The notes: generated from the letters alone by a model not told the origin. 55,287 bases of DNA from Domibacillus indicus (GCF_000970685.1 NZ_LAJB01000019.1:1-55287), one strand, 5' to 3'. Numbered from the stretch's first letter, positions 17,745 through 26,391 are shown. Made by a program: numbers and translations.

Positions 17745-18596
17745 ATGAACATTGATTCTATCCGTATTCGTGATCCGTTTGTGCTGAGAGATGATAAATC
17801 AAACACTTATTATCTTTATGGAACAACCGATGAAAATGTATGGTCAGGGCGGGCGTCAGGGTTTGATGCTTACAAAAGCGATGATCTGCGGAGTTGGGAA
17901 GGTCCATTTCAAGCGTTTCGCCCGGCTCTGGGTTTTTGGGCGGACCAGCATTTTTGGGCGCCGGAAGTGTTTGTCTGGAAGGATGCTTATTATATGTTTG
18001 CCACCTTTAAATCGGATGATCGATGCCGGGGTACACAAATTTTAAAATCAGCTTCACCACTCGGGCCTTTTGAGCCGCTGACTGATTATCCAGTTACCCC
18101 GAAGAAGTGGGAATGCCTGGATGGAACGCTTTTTATTGATGAAAGGGACAGGCCATGGATGGTATTTTGCCGTGAATGGCTTCAGGTGCAGGACGGAGAA
18201 ATGTACGCGATGCCGCTGTCAGATGATTTACGTACCGCTGCCGGCGATCCGGTTCTCCTATTTAAAGCGTCTGCAGCGGAATGGACAAAACCGGTTCATG
18301 ACGGTGTGAGCTATATAACAGATGGCCCTTTTCTTTACCGGACAAAGCAGGGTGACTTGCAGATGATTTGGTCAAGCCGAAGTGAAAAAGGATATGCAGT
18401 GGGTATTGCCTGTTCTCAGTCAGGGACAGTTCAGGGTCCCTGGCTTCATGAAAAGAAGCCTTTGCTCGATGAAGATGGCGGCCATGGAATGGTATTCCAT
18501 ACATTTTCGGGCGAAGCTATGCTGGCTATTCACGCGCCAAACAAATCACCTCATGAACGTGCTGTTTTTCTGAAGGTAAAGGAGCTGGCGCTGTGA
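17745..18596 (+). CDS. GH43 family glycosidase-like protein
   Basis: A 283-aa five-bladed propeller. RIRDPFVLRDD carries the likely catalytic base, HFWAPEVF and WECLDGTLF the pKa-modulating Asp. Where many GH43 enzymes have the general acid in an EGP or EAP motif, this one reads ITDGPFLY, so the acid may be supplied differently. No signal peptide. The last four bases overlap the next gene (GTGA). Works in the same intracellular sugar cluster. Confidence 0.76.
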   Translation: MNIDSIRIRDPFVLRDDKSNTYYLYGTTDENVWSGRASGFDAYKSDDLRSWEGPFQAFRPALGFWADQHFWAPEVFVWKDAYYMFATFKSDDRCRGTQILKSASPLGPFEPLTDYPVTPKKWECLDGTLFIDERDRPWMVFCREWLQVQDGEMYAMPLSDDLRTAAGDPVLLFKASAAEWTKPVHDGVSYITDGPFLYRTKQGDLQMIWSSRSEKGYAVGIACSQSGTVQGPWLHEKKPLLDEDGGHGMVFHTFSGEAMLAIHAPNKSPHERAVFLKVKELAL

Positions 18597-19567
18597 AAGT
18601 TGGCATGATTGGAACAGGCGGATTCAGCCGGATGCATGCAGAAATTCTGGCGGATATGGAAGAGGTAAAACTGCAGGCGGTGTGCGGAACAAGCAGGGCA
18701 AAAGCAGAGGCTTTTGCTTCGGAATATGGCGGAGCAAATGGATATGACCAGCTGGTAGAAATGCTGGATAGCGAAAAGCTTGATGCCGTCTACATTTGTG
18801 TTCCTCCTTTTGCCCACGGTGAAATTGAGCGGCAGCTTATTGAGCGCGGTATCCCTTTTTTCGTTGAAAAGCCGCTTGCAGCTGATTTAGAAGTACCAGG
18901 CGAAATTATGAAAGCCTTGCAGAAAAAGAAGCTAATTACCTCGGTCGGCTATCATTTTCGCTACCGGAATACCGTTGCCGCTTTAAAAAAAGAGCTGGAG
19001 GCCCATACAATCGGAATGGCAACGGGGAGCTGGATGGGATCAATGCCGCTTGTTTCATGGTGGAGAAATCGTGACGCATCCGGAGGGCAGTTTGTAGAGC
19101 AGACAACACACTTAATCGATCTTATCCGTTATACGCTTGGTGAAGTGGAAGAAGTGTATGCAGTGGAGGCGGACCGGCTTATGGCAAAGCAGCATGAACA
19201 TGTGACAGCACCAGACGTTGGCAGTGCGGTGTTGAAAATGAAAAGCGGTGTAATCGTCCAGCTGTCGAATACATGCATGCTGCCGGCTGGTGTCTCACAA
19301 ATTGAGCTTCAGTTTTTCCATAGCGGCGGCATTACAAAGATGGACCAGTCGGGGCTGACAAAATGTACGCCTGCCATGGAGATAAAAGAAAAAGATTCAG
19401 TGAATCCGTATATACGTGAAAATGACGCATTTCTTCACGCTGTGCGAACTGGAGATGCGTCGAAGATTTTGTCCAGCTATGAAGACGCATGGCGCACACA
19501 GGAAGTAACAAGTGCCATTTCAAAATCTGCTGCAAGCAAAAAAACAGTTCAATTGGGAGGGAAATGA
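18593..19567 (+). CDS. Gfo/Idh/MocA family oxidoreductase
   Basis: A 324-aa NAD(P)-dependent sugar or inositol dehydrogenase-type protein. N-terminal Rossmann motif GTGGFSRMHAE, catalytic-Lys motif VEKPLAA, and C-terminal alpha/beta domain with GGQFVEQTTHLIDLIRYTLG (20 residues) carrying conserved His. GTG start overlapping the previous stop; its own stop overlaps an ATG of the next gene region. Acts on a sugar released by the neighbouring glycosidases, by context. Confidence 0.85.
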   Translation: MKVGMIGTGGFSRMHAEILADMEEVKLQAVCGTSRAKAEAFASEYGGANGYDQLVEMLDSEKLDAVYICVPPFAHGEIERQLIERGIPFFVEKPLAADLEVPGEIMKALQKKKLITSVGYHFRYRNTVAALKKELEAHTIGMATGSWMGSMPLVSWWRNRDASGGQFVEQTTHLIDLIRYTLGEVEEVYAVEADRLMAKQHEHVTAPDVGSAVLKMKSGVIVQLSNTCMLPAGVSQIELQFFHSGGITKMDQSGLTKCTPAMEIKEKDSVNPYIRENDAFLHAVRTGDASKILSSYEDAWRTQEVTSAISKSAASKKTVQLGGK

Positions 19568-19569
19568 GC

Positions 19570-20184
19570 ATGTTTACAAAGAAAGACCGGCTTTTATTTA
19601 TTGGAGACAGCATCACAGACTGCGGACGCCGGACAGAACCGGAAGAGCTGGGAGACGGCTATGTAAGGCTGGTGCGAGACCAGTTAATTTGTGAATCGCC
19701 AGCGAACGCTCCAGTTGTTATAAATAAAGGAATTGGAGGAAACCGGGTAACGGATTTAGCGGAGCGCTGGGAGCAGGATGTGCTGCAGGAGCAGCCAACG
19801 GTTTTATCTGTCTCCATTGGCATTAACGATGTCTGGCGGCAGCTTGATTCACCGGGAATGAATCAAGTATTGCCCGGGAAATTTGAAGAGGTTTACAGAA
19901 GTTTGCTGGAAAAAACATCAGGAGTACAGCTCGTTTTAATGGAGCCGACTATTATCGAAGAAGATCCGCAGTCAAAAGGAAATGAAATGCTCAAGCCTTA
20001 TGTGGATATTGTACAAAAGCTGTCGAAAGAATATAATGCTGTTCTTGTGCCTGCTCACCAGGCTTTTATCAGCTACATAAGTGGAGAGAATGAACATAAA
20101 TTAACAACAGACGGCGTGCATATGAATTCGATTGGAAATATGCTGATGGCCCGCACATGGATCAAAGCTATAAATGAGCGATAA
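19570..20184 (+). CDS. SGNH/GDSL hydrolase (carbohydrate esterase-like)
   Basis: A 204-aa cytoplasmic SGNH hydrolase. Block I FIGDSITDCGR with nucleophile Ser14, block II Gly in GIGGNRV, block III Asn in GINDVW, block V DGVHMNS with Asp ~181 and His ~184. The ATG at 19570 is 8 nt after GGGAGGG; an in-frame ATG at 19564 is too close to it. Related proteins deacetylate xylan or rhamnogalacturonan oligomers, which fits the cluster. Last gene of the operon. Confidence 0.85.
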   Translation: MFTKKDRLLFIGDSITDCGRRTEPEELGDGYVRLVRDQLICESPANAPVVINKGIGGNRVTDLAERWEQDVLQEQPTVLSVSIGINDVWRQLDSPGMNQVLPGKFEEVYRSLLEKTSGVQLVLMEPTIIEEDPQSKGNEMLKPYVDIVQKLSKEYNAVLVPAHQAFISYISGENEHKLTTDGVHMNSIGNMLMARTWIKAINER

Positions 20185-20240
20185 AATAAAAGCAGCAATG
20201 AAATAAGCCAAAATAAGTGCTGCGATAGAGCAAGTGATAA

Positions 20241-20286
20241 AAAGTGCCTCTAAAGCCATTAATCTAGCTTTAGAGGCACTTTTTTT
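20241..20286. terminator. Bidirectional terminator
   Basis: A 16-bp stem (20241-20256 with 20267-20282), T-run on the + strand and A-run on the other side. It ends both the sugar cluster and the converging - strand PTS operon, overlapping the stop codon of the latter. Confidence 0.92.
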
Positions 20287-21052
20287 ACTGAATTTCTATT
20301 TCAACCCCGTAATGATCAGATACAACCGGTTTGTTGGACCCGTTAAAAACAACAGCAGACGACGCCACGTTAACAGGCTTATTTACAAAAATATAGTCAA
20401 TCCGCAAATCCTGTTTGTTTTCATCCCACCCATCGATTTTGCCTTTCACCGTAAACCCATTATCCTTCCGGGCAGCGAGTGCATAAGTGTCTTTAAATCC
20501 AGCTTTAAGCACATAATCGTAATTCTCACCCCGAACAGACGGATCGCCGTTAAAGTCACCCATCAGAAATGAGCATTTGTCAGAAGAAGCGTGTTCGAGC
20601 AGGCGGTCCAGCTGCTTTCTGGCCGGCTCTTCTTCATCATGCCACCAGCCGAGGTGGCATGAATAAAAGGACAGGAGCCTGCCGTCAACTTCAACCTCAG
20701 CTTTTACGATTCTGCGGGTTTTCCAGTTGTGAATATCATGCTGGTCCGTAATGAAAAAAGATTCATGGCTGAACACAGGATGCTTTGTAATAATTGCGAC
20801 GCCTTCTTCATAAATTTCATATCCGAAGTGGCTCATATCCCAGATGAATGTATACTCTTTTTGTCCAAGTTCATGCAGCTTTTCGATGAGAAGCTTTGCA
20901 TAATTTTCATGGCCAGCTGCCTCAGACTGGCTTACCTCCTGCAGTGCAATAACATCATACTCTCTTTCAGCAATAGTCCCGGCGAGTATATTCAGCTTTT
21001 CCAGCGTATTTTCTTCCTGCCAGGAATGGCAGTTTAACGTCAGGAGCTTCAC
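20285..21052 (-). CDS. Endonuclease/exonuclease/phosphatase family protein
   Basis: A 255-aa metal-dependent phosphodiesterase fold (DNase I-like). Seen are LTLNCHSWQ, ALQEV (metal Glu), FYSCHLGWWHDEE, FLMGDFNGDP (Asp/Asn) and a C-terminal SDHYGV (catalytic Asp-His). No signal peptide. It starts 3 nt after the PTS gene and is its operon partner. In other Firmicutes this subfamily also neighbours sugar PTS genes; the substrate, perhaps a phospho-sugar or nucleotide, is unknown. Confidence 0.85.
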   Translation of the reverse strand: MKLLTLNCHSWQEENTLEKLNILAGTIAEREYDVIALQEVSQSEAAGHENYAKLLIEKLHELGQKEYTFIWDMSHFGYEIYEEGVAIITKHPVFSHESFFITDQHDIHNWKTRRIVKAEVEVDGRLLSFYSCHLGWWHDEEEPARKQLDRLLEHASSDKCSFLMGDFNGDPSVRGENYDYVLKAGFKDTYALAARKDNGFTVKGKIDGWDENKQDLRIDYIFVNKPVNVASSAVVFNGSNKPVVSDHYGVEIEIQ

Positions 21053-21055
21053 CGT

Positions 21056-22714
21056 TTACACCCCCAAATAATCCTGTACATCCGACTTAATAACGTCCGC
21101 TTTTGGACCGTAAATCGCCTGGACGCCTTTGTCTTTTAAAATAAGGCCGAGAGCACCGGTTTTTTTCCAGTCTGCTTCTGATGATACTTTTTCAACGTCT
21201 TTTACCGTAACGCGCAGACGGGTCATACATGCGTCTACATCTTCAATATTATCGCTGCCGCCAAGCAGGCCGATAATTGTTGAAGCCACTGTTCCTTCTG
21301 CCGCCGGAGCACTTTCTGAAGCGGGAGCAGCTGTTTCGGCAGCTGTTTCTTCTTCATCCGTGTAATTTCCTGCCCGTCCCGGCGTTGGGAAATTGAATTT
21401 TTTGATCAAGAAGTTTGCGACTGTGAAATTCAGTGCGAAGAAAACAGCACATGTAATAATGAAATTAATAATATCACGAGTTAATCCCGCTTTTGCCGCC
21501 ATTGGAATCCGGGTGATAAACTCAATCAGCCCGAATGAATGCAGCCGCAGATTAATTAAATCGGCTGCCGCAAAGCTTAATCCGGTTAAAATAGCATACA
21601 CCACATATAAAAGAGGAGCTGCAAACATAAACATAAATTCAATCGGCTCTGTTACACCGGTTAAAAAGACAGCCAGGCCGGCAGACAAAAACATTGGCTT
21701 ATACTTTGCCCGTTTGTCTTTATCAACGTTTTTGTACATAGCAAGTGCAATTCCGACAAGTGAGGCAGTGGAAATAATCATCTGTCCGACTTTAAAACGC
21801 GCCGGTGTCACATCCGCAAGTAATGCATTGTATGCAGCCATATCACCGGCCGCTTTTAAGTTGTTCAGGTCAGCTGCCCAGGCAAGCCAGAGCGGGTCCT
21901 GGCCGGCGACAACCTGTCCGGCGGACGCTCCTGTCAGCATTGTGTATGTGCCGCCAAGTTCTGTGTAGTTAATCGGAACCGTCAGCATATGATGCAGACC
22001 AAATGGCAGCAGGAGACGTTCGAGTGTACCGAATACGAATGGCGCGATAATCGGCGCTGTATCTTTTGATGTGGCAATCCACTTGCCGAAATCATTTAGA
22101 ACACCCTGGATAAAAGGCCAGACCGCCGCAAGAAAAATGGCGATTACAACTGACCAGACAATTACTACAAACGGAACAAACCGTTTGCCGTTAAAAAAGG
22201 CTAATGAAGCGGGCAGTTTGCTGAAATTATAATATTTGTTAAAGATAACCGCTCCGGTAAAACCAGCAATAATACCGACAAACACCCCCATATTAAGAGC
22301 AGGTGCACCGAGTACAGACGTAAAATAATCGCTTACAATTAAGTCGCTGCCAAAGAAAGAAGACACAGCAGCTTCTGGATCGTTCATCATATCGCTGTTT
22401 AGGCCAAACAAAGCACCTGTAATTCTATTAATCAATACAAAGGCAAGCAGGGCCGCAAATGCTCCGCCGGCTCGTTCTTTTGCCCATGAACCGCCGATAG
22501 CCACTGCGAACAGAATATGTAAGTTCCCGATAATGGCCCAGCCGATATCCTCCATTACGTGAGCGGTCACTCCAATAATTTCGATATTGCCGCCCATCAT
22601 AGCGATAAGCTTGCCGACTGAAATCATAATACCGGCCGCAGGCATAACAGCCACAACAACGAGAAGCGCTTTTCCAAGCTTTTGCCAGAAATCAAAAGAC
22701 ATAAACTTCTTCAT
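21056..22714 (-). CDS. PTS EIIBC permease, glucose/maltose type
   Basis: A 552-aa sugar phosphotransferase permease. EIIC membrane domain (residues ~1-430) with GLHHMLTVP and GVTEPIEFMF, a Glu/Ala-rich linker (~435-465) and a C-terminal EIIB domain with phosphorylated Cys ~496 in DACMTRLR. No EIIA domain, so it must borrow one. The ATG at 22714 is 8 nt from AAAGGAG. The divergent alpha-glucosidase suggests uptake of maltose or a related alpha-glucoside as the 6-phosphate or free sugar. Confidence 0.88.
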   Translation of the reverse strand: MKKFMSFDFWQKLGKALLVVVAVMPAAGIMISVGKLIAMMGGNIEIIGVTAHVMEDIGWAIIGNLHILFAVAIGGSWAKERAGGAFAALLAFVLINRITGALFGLNSDMMNDPEAAVSSFFGSDLIVSDYFTSVLGAPALNMGVFVGIIAGFTGAVIFNKYYNFSKLPASLAFFNGKRFVPFVVIVWSVVIAIFLAAVWPFIQGVLNDFGKWIATSKDTAPIIAPFVFGTLERLLLPFGLHHMLTVPINYTELGGTYTMLTGASAGQVVAGQDPLWLAWAADLNNLKAAGDMAAYNALLADVTPARFKVGQMIISTASLVGIALAMYKNVDKDKRAKYKPMFLSAGLAVFLTGVTEPIEFMFMFAAPLLYVVYAILTGLSFAAADLINLRLHSFGLIEFITRIPMAAKAGLTRDIINFIITCAVFFALNFTVANFLIKKFNFPTPGRAGNYTDEEETAAETAAPASESAPAAEGTVASTIIGLLGGSDNIEDVDACMTRLRVTVKDVEKVSSEADWKKTGALGLILKDKGVQAIYGPKADVIKSDVQDYLGV

Positions 22715-22746
22715 AATCAAATCTCCTTTTGTATTTTTAAAATCTA

Positions 22747-22760
22747 CGAAATCGTTTGCA
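22747..22760 (-). promoter_or_regulatory. cre-like box at the PTS promoter
   Basis: CGAAATCGTTTGCA matches TGWAANCGNTNWCA at 12 of 14 positions. It lies just downstream of the -10 of the PTS promoter, where CcpA (or a LacI-family maltose regulator) would block transcription. Confidence 0.6.
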
Positions 22761-22768
22761 TGAGTAAC

Positions 22769-22797
22769 ATTCTAATAAATCCGCTTTCATTTAGCAA
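22769..22797 (-). promoter_or_regulatory. Promoter of the PTS operon
   Basis: On the - strand TTGCTA (22797-22792), 17-nt spacer, TAGAAT (22774-22769). Leader of about 50 nt. Confidence 0.65.
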
Positions 22798-22911
22798 GAA
22801 GAAATTTACGAATTATTTTAAAATAAAGGTGAAAATAGTAGTTTTAAAATAATGAAAGACCAAATCAAAATAATAGAATTTAGCAAGTAACAAGAAAAAA
22901 TAAATTTTTAG

Positions 22912-22925
22912 TGAAAACGATTGCA
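22912..22925 (+). promoter_or_regulatory. cre-like box at the alpha-glucosidase promoter
   Basis: TGAAAACGATTGCA matches the CcpA consensus at 13 of 14 positions and overlaps the -35 of the following promoter, which suggests glucose repression. Confidence 0.7.
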
Positions 22926-22949
22926 CAAGTATATTTTATGATTTATACT
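22921..22949 (+). promoter_or_regulatory. Promoter of the alpha-glucosidase gene
   Basis: TTGCAC (22921-22926), 17-nt spacer, TATACT (22944-22949). About 140 nt of leader precedes the ATG at 23096. Confidence 0.7.
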
Positions 22950-23095
22950 AAATTGAGCGAGGCGGCTGTAAAATTAAATACATAAAAAGCGCGGCTGCAA
23001 AAGTATATCAGAGAAATGAACGGCTTCTCATTTTTCTTTGCATTCCGTGCTAAAATACACGTAGAAAACAATCTAGAAGATTTGGGGGACGTTTT

Positions 23096-24760
23096 ATGAG
23101 CAAAGTATGGTGGAAAGAGGCGGTCGCGTATCAAATTTACCCGCGCAGCTTTATGGATTCGAATGGGGACGGTATTGGCGATATTCAAGGAGTCATCACA
23201 AAGCTCGATTATTTAAAAGATCTTGGAATTGATGTTATTTGGATCTGCCCGATGTTTGAATCGCCAAACGATGATAACGGCTATGATATAAGCGATTACA
23301 AAGAAATCATGGATGAGTTTGGAACAATGGCGGATTTCGACGAGCTTTTAAACGAAGTGCATGCGCGGGGCATGAAGCTTATTCTTGACCTTGTTATTAA
23401 CCATACGAGTGATGAACATCCCTGGTTTATTGAATCGCGCTCCTCTAGAGATAATCCGAAGCGTGACTGGTATATCTGGCGTGACGGAAAGAACGGGGCG
23501 GAACCAAACAACTGGGAAAGCATTTTCGGAGATTCGGCGTGGGAATATGACCAGAAAACAGAGCAGTACTTCCTTCATCTCTTTTCGAAAAAACAGCCGG
23601 ATTTAAATTGGGAGAACTCCGAAGTGCGCCGGGCGCTGTATGAAACTGTGAATTGGTGGCTTGATAAAGGGATTGACGGCTTCCGGGTCGATGCGATCAG
23701 CCATATTAAAAAGGTGGAAGGCTTAATTGACATGCCGAATCCAAACGAACTAAAATATGTTCCCTCCTTTGACCACCATATGAACGTAAAAGGCATTCAG
23801 CCGCTTTTAGAAGAACTAAAAGCTGAAACATTTGCAAAGTACGACATTATGACGATCGGAGAAGCAAATGGCGTAACAGCGGATGATGTTGAAGAATGGG
23901 TGGGTGAAGAAAAAGGGAAATTCAATATGATTTTTCAATTTGAGCACCTCGAATTATGGAATGCAGAAACAAAAACAGGCCTCGATATTCCAGGCTATAA
24001 AGAAGTGATGACCAAGTGGCAGAAAGCGCTTGAAAACAAAGGCTGGAATGCCCTGTTTATCGAAAACCATGATAAGGCGCGCGTGGTCTCTACCTGGGGG
24101 AATGACCGGGAATACTGGTATGAAAGTGCCACAGCTTTTGCGGCCGTTTATTTTTTAATGCAGGGAACACCGTTTATTTATCAGGGCCAGGAAATTGGCA
24201 TGACCAATGTGAAATATGAAAGAATTGAAGATTACAATGACGTCCGTACGAAAAATATGTACCGCCTGGGCACCAGTGCCGGCATTCAGCACGATGAAAT
24301 GATGGAGATTATCTGGCATTCAAGCCGTGACAACTCACGTACGCCTATGCAGTGGTCAGCAGAAGAAAATGCCGGCTTTACCACCGGCAAGCCGTGGATT
24401 AAGGTGAATGAAAATTATCAAAGCATTAATGTTGAAGCCCAACTGCAAAAGGAAGACTCCATCCTGAATTTTTATAAAAAGATGATTAAAGTGAAAAAAG
24501 CAAATGAGGTTTTCACATACGGGACTTATAACATTGTATTGGAGGAAGATACACGGTTATTTGCTTATACACGAACACTTGGAGAGGAAAAAGTGATCGT
24601 GCTTGGCAACCTGTCAGACCAGCCGGTGCCTGTGAAAAAACTCGATGGCGTCACATATGACTTTGCCCAGTTATTGCTTCATAACTACCCTGTGCGTGAA
24701 GAAACTCCGCCGGGTGAACTAATCCTTAATCCGTATGAAACTCGTGTTTATAAAATATAA
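23096..24760 (+). CDS. Alpha-glucosidase, GH13 (MalL/oligo-1,6-glucosidase family)
   Basis: A 554-aa cytoplasmic GH13 enzyme of full family length. Region I DLVINHTSD, region II GFRVDAIS with nucleophile Asp199, region III TIGEANG with acid Glu256, region IV ENHDKAR with Asp ~330. Residue 200, next to the nucleophile, is Ala, whereas alpha-1,6-specific oligo-1,6-glucosidases usually have Val; this points to preference for alpha-1,4 bonds (maltose, maltodextrins). Divergent from a sugar PTS gene and sharing cre-type control. Shine-Dalgarno GGGGGA upstream of the ATG. Confidence 0.9.
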   Translation: MSKVWWKEAVAYQIYPRSFMDSNGDGIGDIQGVITKLDYLKDLGIDVIWICPMFESPNDDNGYDISDYKEIMDEFGTMADFDELLNEVHARGMKLILDLVINHTSDEHPWFIESRSSRDNPKRDWYIWRDGKNGAEPNNWESIFGDSAWEYDQKTEQYFLHLFSKKQPDLNWENSEVRRALYETVNWWLDKGIDGFRVDAISHIKKVEGLIDMPNPNELKYVPSFDHHMNVKGIQPLLEELKAETFAKYDIMTIGEANGVTADDVEEWVGEEKGKFNMIFQFEHLELWNAETKTGLDIPGYKEVMTKWQKALENKGWNALFIENHDKARVVSTWGNDREYWYESATAFAAVYFLMQGTPFIYQGQEIGMTNVKYERIEDYNDVRTKNMYRLGTSAGIQHDEMMEIIWHSSRDNSRTPMQWSAEENAGFTTGKPWIKVNENYQSINVEAQLQKEDSILNFYKKMIKVKKANEVFTYGTYNIVLEEDTRLFAYTRTLGEEKVIVLGNLSDQPVPVKKLDGVTYDFAQLLLHNYPVREETPPGELILNPYETRVYKI

Positions 24761-24765
24761 TACTG

Positions 24766-24800
24766 AACGGCTCAAATCAGTAAAGGTTTGAGCCGTTTTT
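24766..24800 (+). terminator. Terminator of the alpha-glucosidase gene
   Basis: AACGGCTCAAA (24766-24776) pairs with TTTGAGCCGTT (24787-24797), followed by a T-run. Confidence 0.9.
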
Positions 24801-24801
24801 G

Positions 24802-24926
24802 CATTAAAGGGCGGAAAAGGGAAATAGGGGGCGGAATAAATTGCATTTAGGGCGGTAAATGCTGTTGCCGCCCCGGGCAATTCGATAACCGCCCTAAAGT
24901 AAAATTTACCGCCCCGGGAGTGCATC
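24802..24926. repeat. GGGCGG / CCGCCC repeat block
   Basis: Between two convergent genes, GGGCGG occurs three times on this strand (about 24809, 24829, 24850) and CCGCCC three times further on (about 24867, 24889, 24908). GCATTTA/TAAATGC makes a hairpin with GGGCGG in its loop. GGGCGGTAAAT (24850-24860) can also pair with ATTTACCGCCC (24904-24914), so alternative folds compete. The left half is G-run rich. It codes for nothing evident. Confidence 0.6.
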
Positions 24927-26264
24927 TTACTGTAAAATAGCGGTCCGGCTGAGCAGACGTTTAATGGAAGCGTCTGCTTCTTTCAGCACGGTTTCTTTGT
25001 TGATTGTTTTCATGCGGCCGTTTTCCATTACTACCCTGCCGTCAACAATGGTTGTTTCCACATCCGCGCGTGTTGCCGAATAAACGATGCGGGAAATGGG
25101 GTCCACATCATAGGAGGGGAATGTATGAAAGCTGTTTAAATTTAAGATGGCCAGGTCTGCTTTCTTGCCGATTTCAATACTGCCGATTTCATGATCCATT
25201 CCGACAGCGCGGGCGCCGCCAATAGTCGCCATTTTAAACACAGCGCGGGCGTTCATGCAGGTTGGGCCATAAATCGGTTTTTGAATAAGAGCAGCAAGGC
25301 GCATTTCGTTAAACATATCCAAATTATTGTTGCAGGGAGCTCCGTCGGCCCCGAGGCTGACGGAGGAGCCGTCGTTAAGCAGCCCGGGAATATCAGCGAT
25401 ACCGGAAGCGAGCTTTAAGTTTGATCCGGGGCAGTGGCTGACATTGACACCGCGCTCTCGAATAATCCGCTTTTCCTGTTCATCGAGCCAGATGCAGTGT
25501 GCCAAAATAAGCCGCTCGTTGGCAAGGCCGAGATGATCGAGATAAACAACATTGCGCATGCCGGTTTCCTGCTCGACAATGGCGATTTCCCCTTTGTTTT
25601 CGGAAGCATGGGTATGTACTTTAACATTGTAGTGAGCAGACAGCTTCTGCACTTCTCGCAGCAGCTCTTCTGTGCAGGAAACGACAAACCTTGGGGAAAA
25701 CGCATATTGAATGCGGCCGCTGTCATACATGTGCCATTTCTCTAATAAACCAACACTTTCTTGAATGGATGCAGCTGTTTTTTCCTGAAGGCCGGCCGGG
25801 ACCTCATTTCCTTTGTCCATCATTACCTTGCCGGACAGGGCGCGGATGCCGCTTTCCGCAATGGCTTGAAACGCAAAATCGGTGTGGCTGACCGTTTCCA
25901 TATCAACGATGGTTGTAGTGCCGCTTTGCAGGAGTTCCCCGATACCGAGCATGGCTGAATAGTAAATAGATTCTTCATCATGAGAAGCTTCAAGCGGCCA
26001 TATTCTTTTTTTCAGCCAGTCCATTAATTCGAGATCATCCCCTTTTCCTCTAAACAGTGTCTGGCACAGGTGAATATGGGTTTGGACAAACCCGGGAATG
26101 ACTGTCCGGCCGGATGCATCAATTATGTGATCCGCTGCTGTGCCGCTGAAAGAGGCGCCGATCGAGCTGATCCGGCCATCTTTAATATAAAGATCCCCTT
26201 TGATAATTTCCTCCCTTGCGTTCATTGTGATAATCTGTGCATTTTTGATCAATAAGCTTTCCAT
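24927..26264 (-). CDS. Amidohydrolase: guanine / 5'-deoxyadenosine (SAH, MTA) deaminase type
   Basis: A 445-aa zinc-dependent aminohydrolase of the SsnA/MtaD group. Metal and substrate residues: His63 and His65 (THIHL), His217 and Glu222 (HTHASEN), His256 (LAHCIW), Asp307 (GADGAP). The ATG at 26264 follows GGAGGG. By sequence it fits 5-methylthioadenosine/S-adenosylhomocysteine or 5'-deoxyadenosine deaminases. Its leader has a guanine-type riboswitch and a TnrA box, and pucR with the xanthine dehydrogenase genes lie close by, which favours guanine deaminase (guanine to xanthine plus ammonia). The activity is therefore inferred mostly from context. Confidence 0.8.
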   Translation of the reverse strand: MESLLIKNAQIITMNAREEIIKGDLYIKDGRISSIGASFSGTAADHIIDASGRTVIPGFVQTHIHLCQTLFRGKGDDLELMDWLKKRIWPLEASHDEESIYYSAMLGIGELLQSGTTTIVDMETVSHTDFAFQAIAESGIRALSGKVMMDKGNEVPAGLQEKTAASIQESVGLLEKWHMYDSGRIQYAFSPRFVVSCTEELLREVQKLSAHYNVKVHTHASENKGEIAIVEQETGMRNVVYLDHLGLANERLILAHCIWLDEQEKRIIRERGVNVSHCPGSNLKLASGIADIPGLLNDGSSVSLGADGAPCNNNLDMFNEMRLAALIQKPIYGPTCMNARAVFKMATIGGARAVGMDHEIGSIEIGKKADLAILNLNSFHTFPSYDVDPISRIVYSATRADVETTIVDGRVVMENGRMKTINKETVLKEADASIKRLLSRTAILQ

Positions 26265-26284
26265 TTTATTCCCTCCAGTCAAAT

Positions 26285-26332
26285 AAAAAAGGCTGCGAAA
26301 AAATAAGCGATGCTGCTTATTTTTTCGTAGCC
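26285..26332 (-). terminator. Riboswitch expression platform: intrinsic terminator
   Basis: On the - strand an 18-bp stem (26332-26315 with 26308-26291, one A-C mismatch) with 6-nt loop AGCATC is followed by six T (26290-26285). The 5' arm begins GGCTACG, so it contains the J3/1 and the 3' strand of aptamer helix P1. Terminator and ligand-bound aptamer cannot coexist. Confidence 0.85.
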
Positions 26333-26391
26333 GGGAATTTGCGGTTCCGAGTAGAGACCCTTAACCCATATTGTTAAGGATATACGAAAAA
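26321..26391 (-). promoter_or_regulatory. Purine riboswitch aptamer, guanine type
   Basis: On the - strand: P1 TTTTTCGTA with TACGAAAAA; P2 CCTTAAC/GTTAAGG with loop AATATGG; J2/3 GTCTCTAC; P3 with loop CCGCAAA; J3/1 GCTACG. Loops and junctions follow the purine aptamer consensus. The base that pairs with ligand in J3/1 is C (as in guanine/hypoxanthine aptamers, U in adenine ones). Oddities: P3 has an internal C-C mismatch (TCGGAA/TTCCCG), and G replaces the usual A just before the C. Position and terminator overlap predict ligand-activated expression of the deaminase. Confidence 0.85.

Noticed and set aside
21393-21968. 191-codon open frame opposite the PTS gene
   Set aside because: Antisense shadow of the EIIC membrane domain; no start signals.
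24802-24850. Stable G-quadruplex
   Set aside because: G-runs are present but spaced irregularly and compete with perfect hairpins; not claimed without structural data.
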